A stretch of DNA of 64,000 bases, taken from Peiella sedimenti (GTDB lineage Bacteria; Pseudomonadota; Alphaproteobacteria; Caulobacterales; Caulobacteraceae). Location of the stretch: positions 186,001-250,000 of the forward strand of contig NZ_JAUKTR010000004.1 of the NCBI RefSeq assembly GCF_030504955.1, given 5' to 3'. The notes beneath the pieces are model-generated. The model was not told the DNA's origin. It made no database searches and saw only the letters and a list, made by a program, of their open reading frames with translations. Below are positions 22,871 through 33,552 of the stretch, piece by piece. The position numbers were made by a program, and so were the translations under genes. How positions within the stretch are numbered: position 1 is the first letter of the stretch; each line of letters starts with the position of its first letter.

Positions 22871-23948
22871 GTGAACGACGCGGCGAGCGCAGTCGGGCCC
22901 GAGCCCACCGCCCAGGCGGCCGCGCCGCCGCGTGACGACTGCATGGCCTGCGGCGTTCAGCCTCTTCACGGACCCTACTGCCACGCCTGCGGCCAGAACA
23001 ACGCGCCCGAGCAGCGCGGCATGGGCTTTCTGGCCAAGGACGCCTTCGCCGAGGCGCTGTCGCTGGAGGGCAAGACCCTCCACACCCTGCGCGACATGTT
23101 CGTCCGGCCGGGCAAGCTGCTCGACTCGTACAAGCTGGGCGTGGGCGACGCCTACTTCTCGCCGTTCAAGCTGTTCCTGGTCATGTCGGCGGCGCTGTTC
23201 CTGTTCCTGGAATGGACCAACGTGGCCATCTACCAGTTCCTTCCGGTGCGCACCGACGGCCCCGTGCGGGTCGAGCTGATCGAGGAGGGCGTCCGCGTCC
23301 TGGGCGTGCAGTACAACGACATCTTCCTGCACCCCATCGATGCTACGCTGGCCCTGCCGGAGGAGACGCGCGCGCTTGCGGCCGCCGAGGCGCGGGCGAC
23401 GCCGGGCCAGCGTCAGGCCATTCAGGCCTATCGCGACTACAACGCCGCCTGGGTGGACCTGAACCAGTGGCTGACGGACTGGATTCCACGCCTCCTGTGG
23501 CTCCTGATGCCCATCTACGCCGTGCTGCTGGGCGTGTTCTTCACCCGGCGGCATCTGGCCGAGCACTTCCTGGTCACCATCTGGGCGCACAGCGCGGTGT
23601 TCGTGATCTTCATGGCCTTGGCGGGCCTGAACATGAGCCCGGTGGGGGCGCCGGGGTGGCTGCTGTTCCCGGTCTATCTTGGGCTCTTCACCTTCGCCGC
23701 CAGCCGATTTTATCAGACGCCCTGGTGGTCGGCCCTTCTGAAGGGGCTGGGCCATTTGACGCTCTACGGAACCATCGTCCTGGTCGCGCTGATGATCTTC
23801 GCGGGCATCTACGCCAACGGCCGCATCAGTATCGACCTGTGGCTGGGGGACGACTACAGCTTCATCGACGGCGGCGCCGAGGTGCACGCGCCCGGCTGGT
23901 CCGCGCGCCAGGCCGCCGCCGCATCCAGTGCTTCAGGAGGCTCCGCCA

Positions 23949-23956
<8 letters not shown>
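22871..23956 (+). CDS. DUF3667-like membrane protein with N-terminal zinc ribbon
   Basis: About 361 residues. The N-terminus has paired cysteines (CMACG ... CHACGQ, residues about 25-42) suitable for one zinc ion. Then a LLDSYKLG...YFSPFKLFLVMSAALFLFLE segment and further membrane helices at about 205-225, 235-260, 262-280 and 290-320. This matches the DUF3667 family, of unknown function. GTG 22871 starts 13 bases after pdhC, and the 3' end overlaps lpdA by eight bases, so it is embedded in the PDH operon. A role in metabolism is only suggested by position. Confidence 0.75.
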
Positions 23957-25348
<1,392 letters not shown>

Positions 25349-25352
<4 letters not shown>

Positions 25353-25939
25353 CCGAAGACTTCGTTGAAGACGCGCTTCACGCCCTCGCGGGCCTCGTCC
25401 ACGCGGGCGGGGGGCAGATCGTTGTCGACACCGCCGAAGTTGACGTGGTCCAGGGCCTGAAGGCCACAGGCCTGGGCGATGCGCTGGTCGAAGACCTTTC
25501 GCACGGCGTCCCAGCCGCCGCTGTCCACCAGCCAGGCGTTCTCAGAGCCGGTGGAGGTGAAGCTGATCAGCTTCTTGCCCCGCAGGAGGGGCTCCATGCC
25601 TCCGGCCTTGACGGAGCGGTAGCCGAAGCCCTGGCCAAAGACGCGCTCCACATAGCCCTTGAGGATGGCCGGCGGGCCGCCGAACCAGATCGGATAGACG
25701 AAGACGAAGACGTCCGCGTCCTGCAAGGCCTCGCGCTCGGCAAGCGCATCGGGGCGAGGCTGTGCGCTGGGCTCGGTGGGAACCTCGTCAGCCATCAGGC
25801 GCGGATCGAAGCCTAGGGCGTAGAGGTCTCGCAGGACGACCTCGTGTCCGGCTGCGGTCGCGGCGTCGGCATAGGCGTCCGCCATCATGCGGCTGAACGA
25901 GCGCGGCTTGGGATTTGCCAGGATCAGGGCGTGCTTCAT
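25349..25939 (-). CDS. NAD(P)H-dependent FMN oxidoreductase, flavodoxin-2 fold
   Basis: A 196-residue cytosolic flavoprotein of the NQO1/MdaB/KefF type: N-terminal [16 protein letters not shown] phosphate-binding loop and the [20 protein letters not shown] signature. Such enzymes reduce quinones with two electrons. ATG 25939 is preceded by GGAGG six bases upstream. It is convergent with lpdA (CTAG at the stops) and divergent from wrbA, another quinone reductase, so both may serve quinone stress from one control region (25940-26077). Confidence 0.85.
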
Positions 25940-26077
25940 CGGAGCCTCCGATCGCAGCATGACGGAAACAACCCCGCGCCCGCAAGGTTGAGGGTCGGGG
26001 CTTGCGGCCCATCACCCGCTCCCCATATCCGCAATCAAGACAGTTGCAGATGTCCCGCCGGCGATGGAGCGCACCTC

Positions 26078-26680
26078 ATGACCAAGATCCTGATCCTGTA
26101 CCACTCGACCTATGGCCACATCGAAAAGATGGCCGAGGCGGTCGCAGATGGCGTTCGCCAGGTGGATGGCGCTGAGGCCGTCATCAAGCGCGTGCCCGAA
26201 CTGGTTCCGGAAGAGGTGGCGCGCAAGTCGGGCTACAAGATGGATCAGGCCGCGCCCATCGCCACGGTGGGAGAGCTGGCGGACTATGACGCCATCATCA
26301 TCGGCGCGGGCACCCGTTACGGCACGGCGGCCTCGCAGATGCGGAACTTCCTGGACCAGACCGGGCCGCTGTGGGCCAAGGGCGCGCTGGTCGGCAAGGT
26401 GGGCTCGGCCTTCACCTCGACCGCCACCCAGCACGGCGGTCAGGAGGTGACGCTGATAGGGCTGATCCAGACCCTGCTGCACCACGGCATGGTCGTGGCG
26501 GGCCTGCCTTACGCCTGGGCCGGCCAGTCGCGCATGGACGAAATCACCGGCGGCAGCCCCTATGGCGCGACGACCATCACCGGCGGCGACGGCAGCCGTT
26601 TCCCCAGCGACAACGAACTGGAGGGCGCGCGCTGGCAGGGCCGCTGGGTGGCCGAGACGGCGAAGAAGCTGCACGGCTAA
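26078..26680 (+). CDS. wrbA: NAD(P)H:quinone oxidoreductase WrbA
   Basis: A 200-residue WrbA-family flavoprotein: FMN loop [12 protein letters not shown] at residues 8-19, [19 protein letters not shown] insert, and [11 protein letters not shown] and [10 protein letters not shown] segments typical of WrbA. It reduces benzoquinones and protects from oxidative stress. ATG 26078 is the family start. Its stop overlaps the convergent dinB stop (CTAA). Confidence 0.93.
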   Translation: MTKILILYHSTYGHIEKMAEAVADGVRQVDGAEAVIKRVPELVPEEVARKSGYKMDQAAPIATVGELADYDAIIIGAGTRYGTAASQMRNFLDQTGPLWAKGALVGKVGSAFTSTATQHGGQEVTLIGLIQTLLHHGMVVAGLPYAWAGQSRMDEITGGSPYGATTITGGDGSRFPSDNELEGARWQGRWVAETAKKLHG

Positions 26681-27960
26681 TCCGTACGCCTCAGCGCCCG
26701 GCCCGAAATGACGGCGGCGCGGCCGAACCTGTCCCGAAGCCTGTCGAGGGCCCGCTCGGCCTTGAGGGTCTTGCTCTCACGGCTTTCGAACAGATCAGCG
26801 GGCGCGTCCTCGGCCTCGAAGACGTCGGCCAGGCCGATGCCGATCAGGCGATAGGGGCGGCCCAGCTCGCGCTGAAGCAGCTCGCGCCCCACATTGAACA
26901 GGGTGCGCGCGGTCTGGGTCGGCTCAGGCAAGGTCCGCCTGCGCGTGACCAGGCGGAAGTCGGTGCGCCGCAGCTTGAGGATGACCGTGCGAGAGGCGAC
27001 GCCCTCGCGCCGGGCCTTGGCGGCCAGCTTGTCGCACAGCGGCCAGAGCCGATCCTCAAGATCGGCCGCCGCGCTGAGGTCCTGATCGAAGGTGGTCTCG
27101 GCGCTCATGCCCCTGCGGTCGTCCTCGGGATTGACGCGGCGTGTGTCGCGCCCGTGGGCCAGTTCGTGCAGGCGCAGGCCCCATTCGCCGTAACGGTCCG
27201 CCAGGCGTTTCAGGTCCGTGCGGGCGATGTCGCCGACGGTCGAGATGCCGTCGCGGCGCTGGGTTTTGGCGAAGACGGGCCCGACGCCGGGCAGAATCTC
27301 GACGGGGCGGGGGGCGAGGAAGGCTTGCGCCTCCTCCGCGCCGATGACCGAAAAGCCGCGCGGCTTGTCCAGGTCCGAGGCGATCTTGGCCAGGAATTTG
27401 TTGGGGGCCAGGCCGATGGAGACGGTCAGTCCCACCTCGGCCTCAATGCGCTGTTGCAGTCGCACAAGCTGAACCACGGGCGGGGCGCCGGCCAGGCGTT
27501 CGGTCCCCGACAGGTCCATCCAGGCCTCGTCCAGCGACAGGGTCTGCACCAGGGGGGTCATCTGTTCGACCATGCCCATGATGGCCCGGCTGGCGGTCTT
27601 GTAGCGGGCGAAGTCCGGCTTGATGACCACGGCGTCCGGGCACAGTTTCAGCGCCTTGAACATGGGCATGGCCGAGCGCACGCCGTACTGACGCGCGATG
27701 TAGCAGCAGGTGGCGGCGACCCCGCGCTTGCCGCCGCCGACTATGACAGGCCGGTCGCGCAGCTCGGGCCGGTCGCGTTTCTCCACCGAGGCGTAGAAGG
27801 CGTCGCAGTCCATGTGGGCGATGGACAGGCGGTCCAGCTCGGCATGGCGCAGGACGCGCGGCGAACCACATTGAGGGCAGCGCGGGCGGCCCTCCACGGG
27901 TTCGAAGCGCGAGACGCAGTCGCGGCAGAGGGCCCGGGTCACGGTCAGTCCGGCGGCCAC
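26677..27960 (-). CDS. dinB: DNA polymerase IV (DinB) with N-terminal zinc ribbon
   Basis: A 427-residue Y-family polymerase for translesion synthesis. Residues about 12-36 form a four-cysteine ribbon (CRDC ... CPQCG) fused ahead of the usual DinB start [17 protein letters not shown]. Catalytic carboxylates are in MDCDAF and [11 protein letters not shown]; the helix-hairpin-helix part has GVGPVFAKT; the little-finger domain is C-terminal. The GTG start lies inside the end of the ROK kinase gene (16-base overlap). No LexA box is seen nearby because there is no separate promoter region. Confidence 0.92.
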   Translation of the reverse strand: MAAGLTVTRALCRDCVSRFEPVEGRPRCPQCGSPRVLRHAELDRLSIAHMDCDAFYASVEKRDRPELRDRPVIVGGGKRGVAATCCYIARQYGVRSAMPMFKALKLCPDAVVIKPDFARYKTASRAIMGMVEQMTPLVQTLSLDEAWMDLSGTERLAGAPPVVQLVRLQQRIEAEVGLTVSIGLAPNKFLAKIASDLDKPRGFSVIGAEEAQAFLAPRPVEILPGVGPVFAKTQRRDGISTVGDIARTDLKRLADRYGEWGLRLHELAHGRDTRRVNPEDDRRGMSAETTFDQDLSAAADLEDRLWPLCDKLAAKARREGVASRTVILKLRRTDFRLVTRRRTLPEPTQTARTLFNVGRELLQRELGRPYRLIGIGLADVFEAEDAPADLFESRESKTLKAERALDRLRDRFGRAAVISGRALRRTD

Positions 27961-28841
27961 AGCCAGGCGGCGCCCCGGACGCCCGAGCTGTCGCCGTGGA
28001 CCGCGCGCCTGACCGGCGTGTCGAACACGTCGGAGAAGGCGTAGGGGCGAATGCGGTCGGTCAGGCCCTCGGCCAGGCCCGGCAGGTTCGAGGCGCCTCC
28101 ACCCAGCACGATCACATCAGGGTCGATGATGTGGCACAGGTGAGCCAGGGCGCGGGCCGTGCGGTCGGCGTGGCGGTCCAGCGCGGCGGCCGCCTGGGCG
28201 TCGCCGTTGTCAGACAGCGCCTGAATCTCGGGCGCGCGGAGCTTGCGGCCGGTGGCGCGGGCGAAGTCACCCTCGAGCCCCGGTCCGCTGATCCAGGTCT
28301 CAAGACACCCGATGCGGCCGCACCAGCAGGCCTGGCCGGGATACTCTTCGGGGCGAGCCCAGGGCAGGGGATTGTGGCCCCACTCGGCGGCCATGCCGTT
28401 GCGGCCCTCGAGGAGGCGGCCGTCCACCACGACGCCTCCGCCGCAGCCCGTGCCCAAAATGGCGGCGAACACGACCCCGAAGCCCGCTCCAGCCCCGTCA
28501 GTGGCTTCCGATAGAGCCAGGCAGTTGGCGTCGTTGGCCATGCGGACGGGACGCTTAAGCGCCCGTTCCAGATCCGCGTGCAGATCGCGGCCGTTCAGCC
28601 AGACCGAGTTGGCGTTGCGGATCAGGCCGGTCTGCGGAGAAATGGAGCCCGGATGGCAGACGCCCAGCCGGGGCATGGGCTGGGTGCGGGCCTCAAGCTC
28701 ACGAACCAGGCCGCCGATGGCCTCAAGCAGGCTGTCGTAGTCGCCCGGGGTCGGGGTCCGCTGGCGATCCACCACGCGGCCCTCCGCATCGAGCGCCGCC
28801 GCCTCGATCTTGGTGCCGCCCAGGTCGATGCCCATGCGCAT
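27945..28841 (-). CDS. ROK-family sugar kinase (fructokinase-like)
   Basis: A 298-residue ROK kinase: ATP loop [14 protein letters not shown], sugar-binding [11 protein letters not shown], and the zinc-binding EWGHN ... [12 protein letters not shown] signature. Fructokinase (Mak) or glucose/mannose kinase activity is likely, but substrate specificity cannot be read from these motifs. It is followed by dinB with overlap and is divergent from divK. ATG 28841; a second ATG two codons later is possible. Confidence 0.9.
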   Translation of the reverse strand: MRMGIDLGGTKIEAAALDAEGRVVDRQRTPTPGDYDSLLEAIGGLVRELEARTQPMPRLGVCHPGSISPQTGLIRNANSVWLNGRDLHADLERALKRPVRMANDANCLALSEATDGAGAGFGVVFAAILGTGCGGGVVVDGRLLEGRNGMAAEWGHNPLPWARPEEYPGQACWCGRIGCLETWISGPGLEGDFARATGRKLRAPEIQALSDNGDAQAAAALDRHADRTARALAHLCHIIDPDVIVLGGGASNLPGLAEGLTDRIRPYAFSDVFDTPVRRAVHGDSSGVRGAAWLWPPD

Positions 28842-28939
28842 GGGACGCTTACCCCGCCTTAAGGTTGCCGGATCATAGTCATGCTGAGAAGCGAGGTGGA
28901 CGAACAGCCGTTCCCCGCGCCAGGAGCGGTTCGGCGACC

Positions 28940-29323
28940 ATGCCCAAGAAAGTCCTCATCGTCGAGGATAACGAGCTGAACATGAAGCTCTTCCACGACC
29001 TGCTGGACTCGCAAGGGTACGAGACCCTGCAGACGCGCGAGGGTCTCCAGGCGTTGACCCTGGCCCGCGAGCACCGCCCCGACCTGATTCTGATGGACAT
29101 CCAGCTGCCCGAGATCTCGGGGCTGGAGGTCACCAAATGGCTGAAGGAAGACGAGGAGCTGGCCCACATTCCGGTGGTCGCCGTGACCGCCTTCGCCATG
29201 AAGGGCGACGAGGAGCGCATCCGCCAGGGCGGCTGTGAAGCCTATATCTCCAAGCCCATCTCGGTGACGCACTTCCTCGACACCGTGCGCAAGCATATCG
29301 GCGTCGGCGCCGAGGCGGGATGA
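28940..29323 (+). CDS. divK: Cell-cycle response regulator DivK
   Basis: A 127-residue single-domain receiver, almost certainly Div[21 protein letters not shown] at the start, phosphoacceptor Asp53 in [16 protein letters not shown], and TAFAMKGDE with the conserved Lys in ISKPISV. DivK is controlled by the histidine kinases DivJ and PleC and steers CtrA activity and polarity. It is followed ten bases later by pleD, as in Caulobacter. Confidence 0.96.
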   Translation: MPKKVLIVEDNELNMKLFHDLLDSQGYETLQTREGLQALTLAREHRPDLILMDIQLPEISGLEVTKWLKEDEELAHIPVVAVTAFAMKGDEERIRQGGCEAYISKPISVTHFLDTVRKHIGVGAEAG

Positions 29324-29333
29324 GGGCAGGGCG

Positions 29334-30692
29334 ATGAGCGCACGCATCCTGGTTGTCGATGACGTGGACGCGAACGTCCGGCTGCTCGAAGCCAAGCTGA
29401 CGGCCGACTACTACGAGGTGCTGACCGCCCACGACGGCCTGACGGCGCTGGAGCTGGCGGCGGTCGAGCGCCCCGATCTGATCCTGCTGGACGTGATGAT
29501 GCCCGGCATGGACGGGTTCGAGGTGTGCCGGCGGCTGAAGGAGGCCTCGGACACCCGGCACATCCCGGTGGTGCTGGTGACGGCGCTGGACGGGCGGCAG
29601 GACCGGGTCACGGGCCTGGAGGCGGGCGCCGACGACTTTCTGACCAAGCCGCTGGACGACGTCATACTGATGGCCCGGGTGCGCTCCCTGACCCGGCTGA
29701 AGACGGTCATGGACGAGCTGCGCCAGCGCGAAGAGTCCGGCCGCAAGCTGGGGCTGCTGGACGGCGGGGCGCGCTTGAACGGCGGCGGCGGCCGGGTGCT
29801 GATCGTGGACGACCACGAGCGTCAGGCCGAACGCATCGCCGCCGAGCTGCGCATCGAGCATCGCCCCGTGGTCGAGCACGATCTGGACAAGGCGCTGCTG
29901 ACGGCGCGGGGCCCGGTGGACCTGGTGATCATCAACGCCGCCTCGCGCAGCTTTGACGGCCTGCGCTTCGCGGCCCAGGTGCGCTCGACCGAACAGGGGC
30001 GCACGGTCCCCATACTGGCCGTGGTGGATGCGGACGACCGGCCCCGCATGGTCAAGGCGCTGGAGATCGGCGTGAACGACCTGCTGCCGCGGCCCGTGGA
30101 CCCGCAGGAGCTGGCGGCGCGGGTGCGCACCCAGGTGCGGCGGAAGCGCTATACGGACTTCCTGCGCAACCGGCTGGACCAGAGCCTGGAAATGGCTGTG
30201 ACCGATCCGCTGACGGGCCTGCACAATCGCCGCTACATGACCAGCCAGGCCGAGGCGCTGGTGGCGCGGGCGGCCCGGGGCGGAGACGCGGTTTCGGCCC
30301 TGTTGCTGGACATCGATCACTTCAAGTCGATCAACGACACCTTCGGCCACGATGTGGGCGATGAGGTGCTGGTGGAGTTCGCCGTGCGCCTGGCCACCAA
30401 TGTGCGGGCCATTGACCTGCCCTGTCGGTACGGCGGGGAGGAGTTCGTGGTCATCATGCCGGGCGCCTCCATGACCGACGCCGAGCGGGTGGCCGAACGC
30501 ATCCGGCTGCACGTCTCGGCCGCGCCCTTCACGGTCAGGGACGGCCGCTCGATCCCGGTGACCATCTCCATCGGCGTGGCGGCGACCCTGGGCGAGGGCG
30601 ACACGCCCGAGGCCCTGATGAAGCGGGCGGACCAGGCCCTCTACGAAGCCAAGACCACGGGCCGCAACCGGGTGGTGGCGCGGGCCGCCTGA
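29334..30692 (+). CDS. pleD: Diguanylate cyclase response regulator PleD
   Basis: A 452-residue protein with two receiver domains (phosphoacceptor Asp53 in the first; the second, about 154-270, is degenerate and serves dimerisation) and a GGDEF domain with GGEEF at 367-371. The product-inhibition site R-x-x-D is present at Arg358-Asp361. It makes cyclic di-GMP at the stalked pole to turn off motility and promote stalk growth, after phosphorylation by DivJ. Directly follows divK. Confidence 0.96.
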   Translation: MSARILVVDDVDANVRLLEAKLTADYYEVLTAHDGLTALELAAVERPDLILLDVMMPGMDGFEVCRRLKEASDTRHIPVVLVTALDGRQDRVTGLEAGADDFLTKPLDDVILMARVRSLTRLKTVMDELRQREESGRKLGLLDGGARLNGGGGRVLIVDDHERQAERIAAELRIEHRPVVEHDLDKALLTARGPVDLVIINAASRSFDGLRFAAQVRSTEQGRTVPILAVVDADDRPRMVKALEIGVNDLLPRPVDPQELAARVRTQVRRKRYTDFLRNRLDQSLEMAVTDPLTGLHNRRYMTSQAEALVARAARGGDAVSALLLDIDHFKSINDTFGHDVGDEVLVEFAVRLATNVRAIDLPCRYGGEEFVVIMPGASMTDAERVAERIRLHVSAAPFTVRDGRSIPVTISIGVAATLGEGDTPEALMKRADQALYEAKTTGRNRVVARAA

Positions 30693-30832
30693 TCCCGAGG
30701 TCGGCAGGGCGCCGGCCCGGAACCGGACCGCCAAACCGTGCCAAACCCTGCCAGATCGCGCCATTCATCCGAGAATCCTTCCAACAAGGGGAGCAGGAAG
30801 GCCTCGACCGGCCGATCCGGACTGCAAAACAT

Positions 30833-30875
30833 CGTCCGAAGCGTCCGAAGCGTCCGAAGCGTCCGAAGCGTCCGA
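30833..30875. repeat. Tandem repeat of CGTCCGAAG, 4.8 copies
   Basis: Four perfect copies of the 9-mer CGTCCGAAG followed by a partial CGTCCGA. A multiple of three, but no coding frame is supported here. Short perfect arrays of this kind change copy number by slippage. Confidence 0.9.
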
Positions 30876-30966
30876 TAAAGGATGTCAAAGACCTGGGTAC
30901 CCCCTTATCCGAAGCGGGGGCGAACGTCAGGATAGGGCCAGTCGGGAGGGCGTGCATAACGGCCCA

Positions 30967-30995
30967 AACGAAAACGCCCGGCGGTGAGCCGGGCG
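30967..30995 (-). terminator. Rho-independent terminator of rpmG
   Basis: On the minus strand CGCCCGGC-TCACC-GCCGGGCG forms a perfect 8-bp stem followed by TTTTCGTTT. It lies about 30 bases after the rpmG stop. Confidence 0.85.
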
Positions 30996-31026
30996 CGTTC
31001 AGACCGTCAGTGAGGCGGAAGCCGCC

Positions 31027-31194
31027 TTACTTGATCTTGCCTTCCTTGAACTCGACGTGCTTGCGCACGACGGGATCGTACTTCTTCAGCACCATCTTCT
31101 CGGTCTTGGTGCGGGCGTTCTTCTTGGTGACGTAGAAGTAGCCCGTGTCCGCGGTCGAGTTCAGGCGGATCTTGATGGAAGCCGGCTTGGCCAT
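31027..31194 (-). CDS. rpmG: 50S ribosomal protein L33
   Basis: A 55-residue basic protein, recognised from [34 protein letters not shown] and [13 protein letters not shown]. It belongs to the large ribosomal subunit near the tRNA exit site. It has no CxxC zinc motifs, so it is the zinc-free form. AAAGGT precedes ATG 31194, and a strong terminator follows. A monocistronic gene. Confidence 0.95.
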   Translation of the reverse strand: MAKPASIKIRLNSTADTGYFYVTKKNARTKTEKMVLKKYDPVVRKHVEFKEGKIK

Positions 31195-31332
31195 CGCACA
31201 TACCTTTGGCGGCGGCCGTGAAGCCGCGAAATCAGGAGCGGCGGAACATACTCAGGAAAGCCCGGAAGTCAACGGCGGCGCGGGCTTTGGACCGTCTTGG
31301 CCGTCGCGGCGGTGAACGGCTATGGTCCCCGC

Positions 31333-31890
31333 ATGAAAAAGCTCGCCCTTTGCCTCGCCCTGATCCTGACCCCGCCGAGCCTGGCCCAGGCGACCGAACC
31401 GGCGCAGGACGCCTTCATGGAGCGGCTGAACAGCCTGTGCGGCCAGAGGTTTGAGGGGCGGGTGGTCTCAGATGATCCGGCCGACGAGGGCTTCGCCAGT
31501 CAGCGCCTGCTGATGCATGTGCGCGACTGTTCGGCCGAGGAGGTGCGCGTTCCTTTCTGGGTCGGCGAGGACCGGTCGCGCACCTGGGTGATCACGCGAA
31601 CGGACGCGGGGCTACGTCTGAAGCACGACCACCGCAACCCGGAGGGGCGGCCCGAGGGGCTGCACTGGTACGGCGGGAACACGGAAACCCCGGGGACCGA
31701 CCGCCGCCAGGAGTTCCCGGTGGATGACTGGTCCATCGAGCTGTTCAACGCCTGGGACGCCCAGGTCTCGACGACCAATGTCTGGGCCATGGAGGTCGAG
31801 CCGGGGGAGGTGTTCGCCTATGAGCTGCGCCGGCCGGGCGGGCGCTTCTTCCGCGTGGAGTTCGACCTGACGCGGCCGGTGGCGGAATAG
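31333..31890 (+). CDS. Secreted protein of unknown function
   Basis: A 185-residue protein with a clear Sec signal (KKLALCLALILTPPSLAQA, cleavage near residue 20) and a mature part with two cysteines (SLCGQRF, VRDCSAEE) that could form a disulfide. No family was recognised. It ends four bases before the stop of the convergent membrane protein. Confidence 0.65.
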   Translation: MKKLALCLALILTPPSLAQATEPAQDAFMERLNSLCGQRFEGRVVSDDPADEGFASQRLLMHVRDCSAEEVRVPFWVGEDRSRTWVITRTDAGLRLKHDHRNPEGRPEGLHWYGGNTETPGTDRRQEFPVDDWSIELFNAWDAQVSTTNVWAMEVEPGEVFAYELRRPGGRFFRVEFDLTRPVAE

Positions 31891-31894
31891 GCCG

Positions 31895-32575
31895 TCAGCG
31901 CCAGCCTTCGCCGCCCGCCTGTTCGGCGATGGGGTTGGCGGGCCGGGCCACCAGGCCCGACTGGGTGATCCAGACCTCATAGCGGGCGCCGTCGGCCATG
32001 GGCATGAACACCCCGCCGCCGTAGAGGGCGTCGACGGCGCGGCTCATGCGGCCGCCCTCGCGCGAGAGCTTCCAGACATCGATGCGTCCCGGCGCGCCGC
32101 CCAGATCATGGACGCTGCGCGGGGCGGAGCGTTCGGACTCCACATCCTCATAGCGGCCGGACAGGCGGTCCAGCCGATACTGGCTGTCCAGCCCCAGCAC
32201 GTTGGCCCAGGGCTTCCATTTCAGGACCCGGGCCTCGAGCCGCCACTCGTCGCCCTGGACCTCGTAGTCCCGGCTGTAGCCCTCGGGATAGGCGCGGGTG
32301 GCCGGCTCGGTCAGGGTGACGGTGTAGAGGCGCGGCCCACGCTGCTCGACCTGGATGGTGGCCACGGGCCGTTCATAGGTCAGGCGGTGATAGGTCTGGA
32401 CGTTCATGCCCGTGAGGGCGACCACGGCCGCCGCGGCCAGGAAACCGCCGCCGCCGACCACGCCGAGGAGGCCGCTGAGCCCCCGGCCCCGGAAAAGACG
32501 CCCCAGGCCGGCCAGCAGAACCCATACGCCGATCAGGCCCGTGACGATCGGGATCGCCCACCACCAGCTGACCAT
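31895..32575 (-). CDS. Two-helix membrane protein with large periplasmic domain, unknown function
   Basis: About 226 residues with membrane helices at roughly 5-25 and 38-58 and a soluble C-terminal domain (about 60-226, with YSRDYEVQGDEWRLEARVLKW and LDSQYRLDRLSGRYED). I have seen similar alphaproteobacterial proteins annotated loosely as efflux-related, but nothing in the sequence supports transport. GGGGAGG lies ten bases before ATG 32575; a GTG six codons upstream would extend it. Confidence 0.65.
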   Translation of the reverse strand: MVSWWWAIPIVTGLIGVWVLLAGLGRLFRGRGLSGLLGVVGGGGFLAAAAVVALTGMNVQTYHRLTYERPVATIQVEQRGPRLYTVTLTEPATRAYPEGYSRDYEVQGDEWRLEARVLKWKPWANVLGLDSQYRLDRLSGRYEDVESERSAPRSVHDLGGAPGRIDVWKLSREGGRMSRAVDALYGGGVFMPMADGARYEVWITQSGLVARPANPIAEQAGGEGWR

Positions 32576-32670
32576 CTGCGCAGCCCTCCCCAAGTTTGAT
32601 GATGGGGAAGGTTAACGCGATCAGCGCCCGGCTGTCGCCCCCGTTCGCGCGCCGGGGGCATGGGGCGGCC

Positions 32671-33537
32671 TCAGGCGTAGTCCTGGGCCCGCTCCAGAAC
32701 GCTCCGCATGGCGGGCAGGACGCCGTCGATCTCGTCCTTGTTCTTCAGCCACTTGTCCCTGTCCGGGGCGCTCAGCGTGTAGCGCGAGTTGGGCAGGGGC
32801 CCCGTGGTGCGGTTGAACAGGGCGGAATCGTAGGCGAGGCCGGCGAAGTCGCAGATCTTCTGCACCACCATGGCCGGGTCCTCGACGAAGGCGTCGTACT
32901 CGACCGTCAGCTTGCGGCGGCCGTCGATCTTGGCCAGGTCGTCCATGATGACCGTGTTGGTGGCGGCCCACTGGAAGGCGGCGATCTCGGCCAGGGGGCG
33001 GCCGCGCAGCGTCTTCCACCCCGGGGGCAGCAGGAGCGACCACGGGCCGTCCCAGCCTTGCAGGGTGCGGTAGGTGACCCAGCGGCCGGCCCGCCAGGCG
33101 TCCATGATGCTGGAGATGTTCTCCTCCGGCCGGCGCCACAGATAGATGAACAGGGCGTCGGAGAAGACGGCGTTGAAAAACGGGATGCGCAGGGCGTTCT
33201 TGGGCGTCTTTTCGAGCAGGCGCACCTCGGCGCCCGGCTTGGGCGGAAGACCGCCGGGCAGGACCAGTTTTTCAGCGAGCCCCTTGCGGATCAGGCCCTG
33301 AATCTCGGGCGTGGCCTGTTTGCGCGTGAGGCGGTTGGACTCGACGCCGGGCGCGCCGGGGCGAAGCGGCGGCAGGCCCTCGACCAGCCAGTGCGCCTCT
33401 CCGCCGACGGTGGCCACCTGGGGCGTCACGGCTAGGGTCTCGAACAGGGCCGTACTGCCCGAGCGAGGGGCGGCCATGATGAAGATGGGCCGCCTAAAGA
33501 CGGGCAGGCGCGGGGCGGCGAGGGCGGTGTCGGTCAT
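32671..33537 (-). CDS. Sulfotransferase family protein
   Basis: A 288-residue P-loop sulfotransferase. The PAPS 5'-phosphosulfate loop is PRSGSTALFETL at residues 24-35, and a 3'-phosphate binding region is RPEENISSIMDAWRAG. It would transfer sulfate from PAPS to an unknown acceptor such as a lipid or glycan. It follows the hydroxylase-like gene after 15 bases and is probably co-transcribed with it. Confidence 0.85.
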   Translation of the reverse strand: MTDTALAAPRLPVFRRPIFIMAAPRSGSTALFETLAVTPQVATVGGEAHWLVEGLPPLRPGAPGVESNRLTRKQATPEIQGLIRKGLAEKLVLPGGLPPKPGAEVRLLEKTPKNALRIPFFNAVFSDALFIYLWRRPEENISSIMDAWRAGRWVTYRTLQGWDGPWSLLLPPGWKTLRGRPLAEIAAFQWAATNTVIMDDLAKIDGRRKLTVEYDAFVEDPAMVVQKICDFAGLAYDSALFNRTTGPLPNSRYTLSAPDRDKWLKNKDEIDGVLPAMRSVLERAQDYA

Positions 33538-33552
33538 GCGAAAACGGAAGGA

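Larger units (their letters stand above)
30693..31026. other. Intergenic region between pleD and rpmG
   Basis: This 334-base gap has no convincing gene. It contains a 9-bp tandem repeat at 30833-30875, a GC-rich tract, and the rpmG terminator at 30967-30995. A minus-strand reading frame through the repeat runs on antisense to pleD and has no ribosome-binding site. Confidence 0.6.

Noticed and set aside
28848-28862. CtrA site upstream of divK
   Set aside because: Only CTTA-N7-TTAA is present; the left half-site matches poorly. Known CtrA control of divK in Caulobacter is not enough to call it here.
30535-30957. A 140-codon minus-strand frame through the 9-bp repeat array
   Set aside because: No ribosome-binding site, runs antisense into pleD, and its GRFGRFGRF stretch simply reads the DNA repeat.
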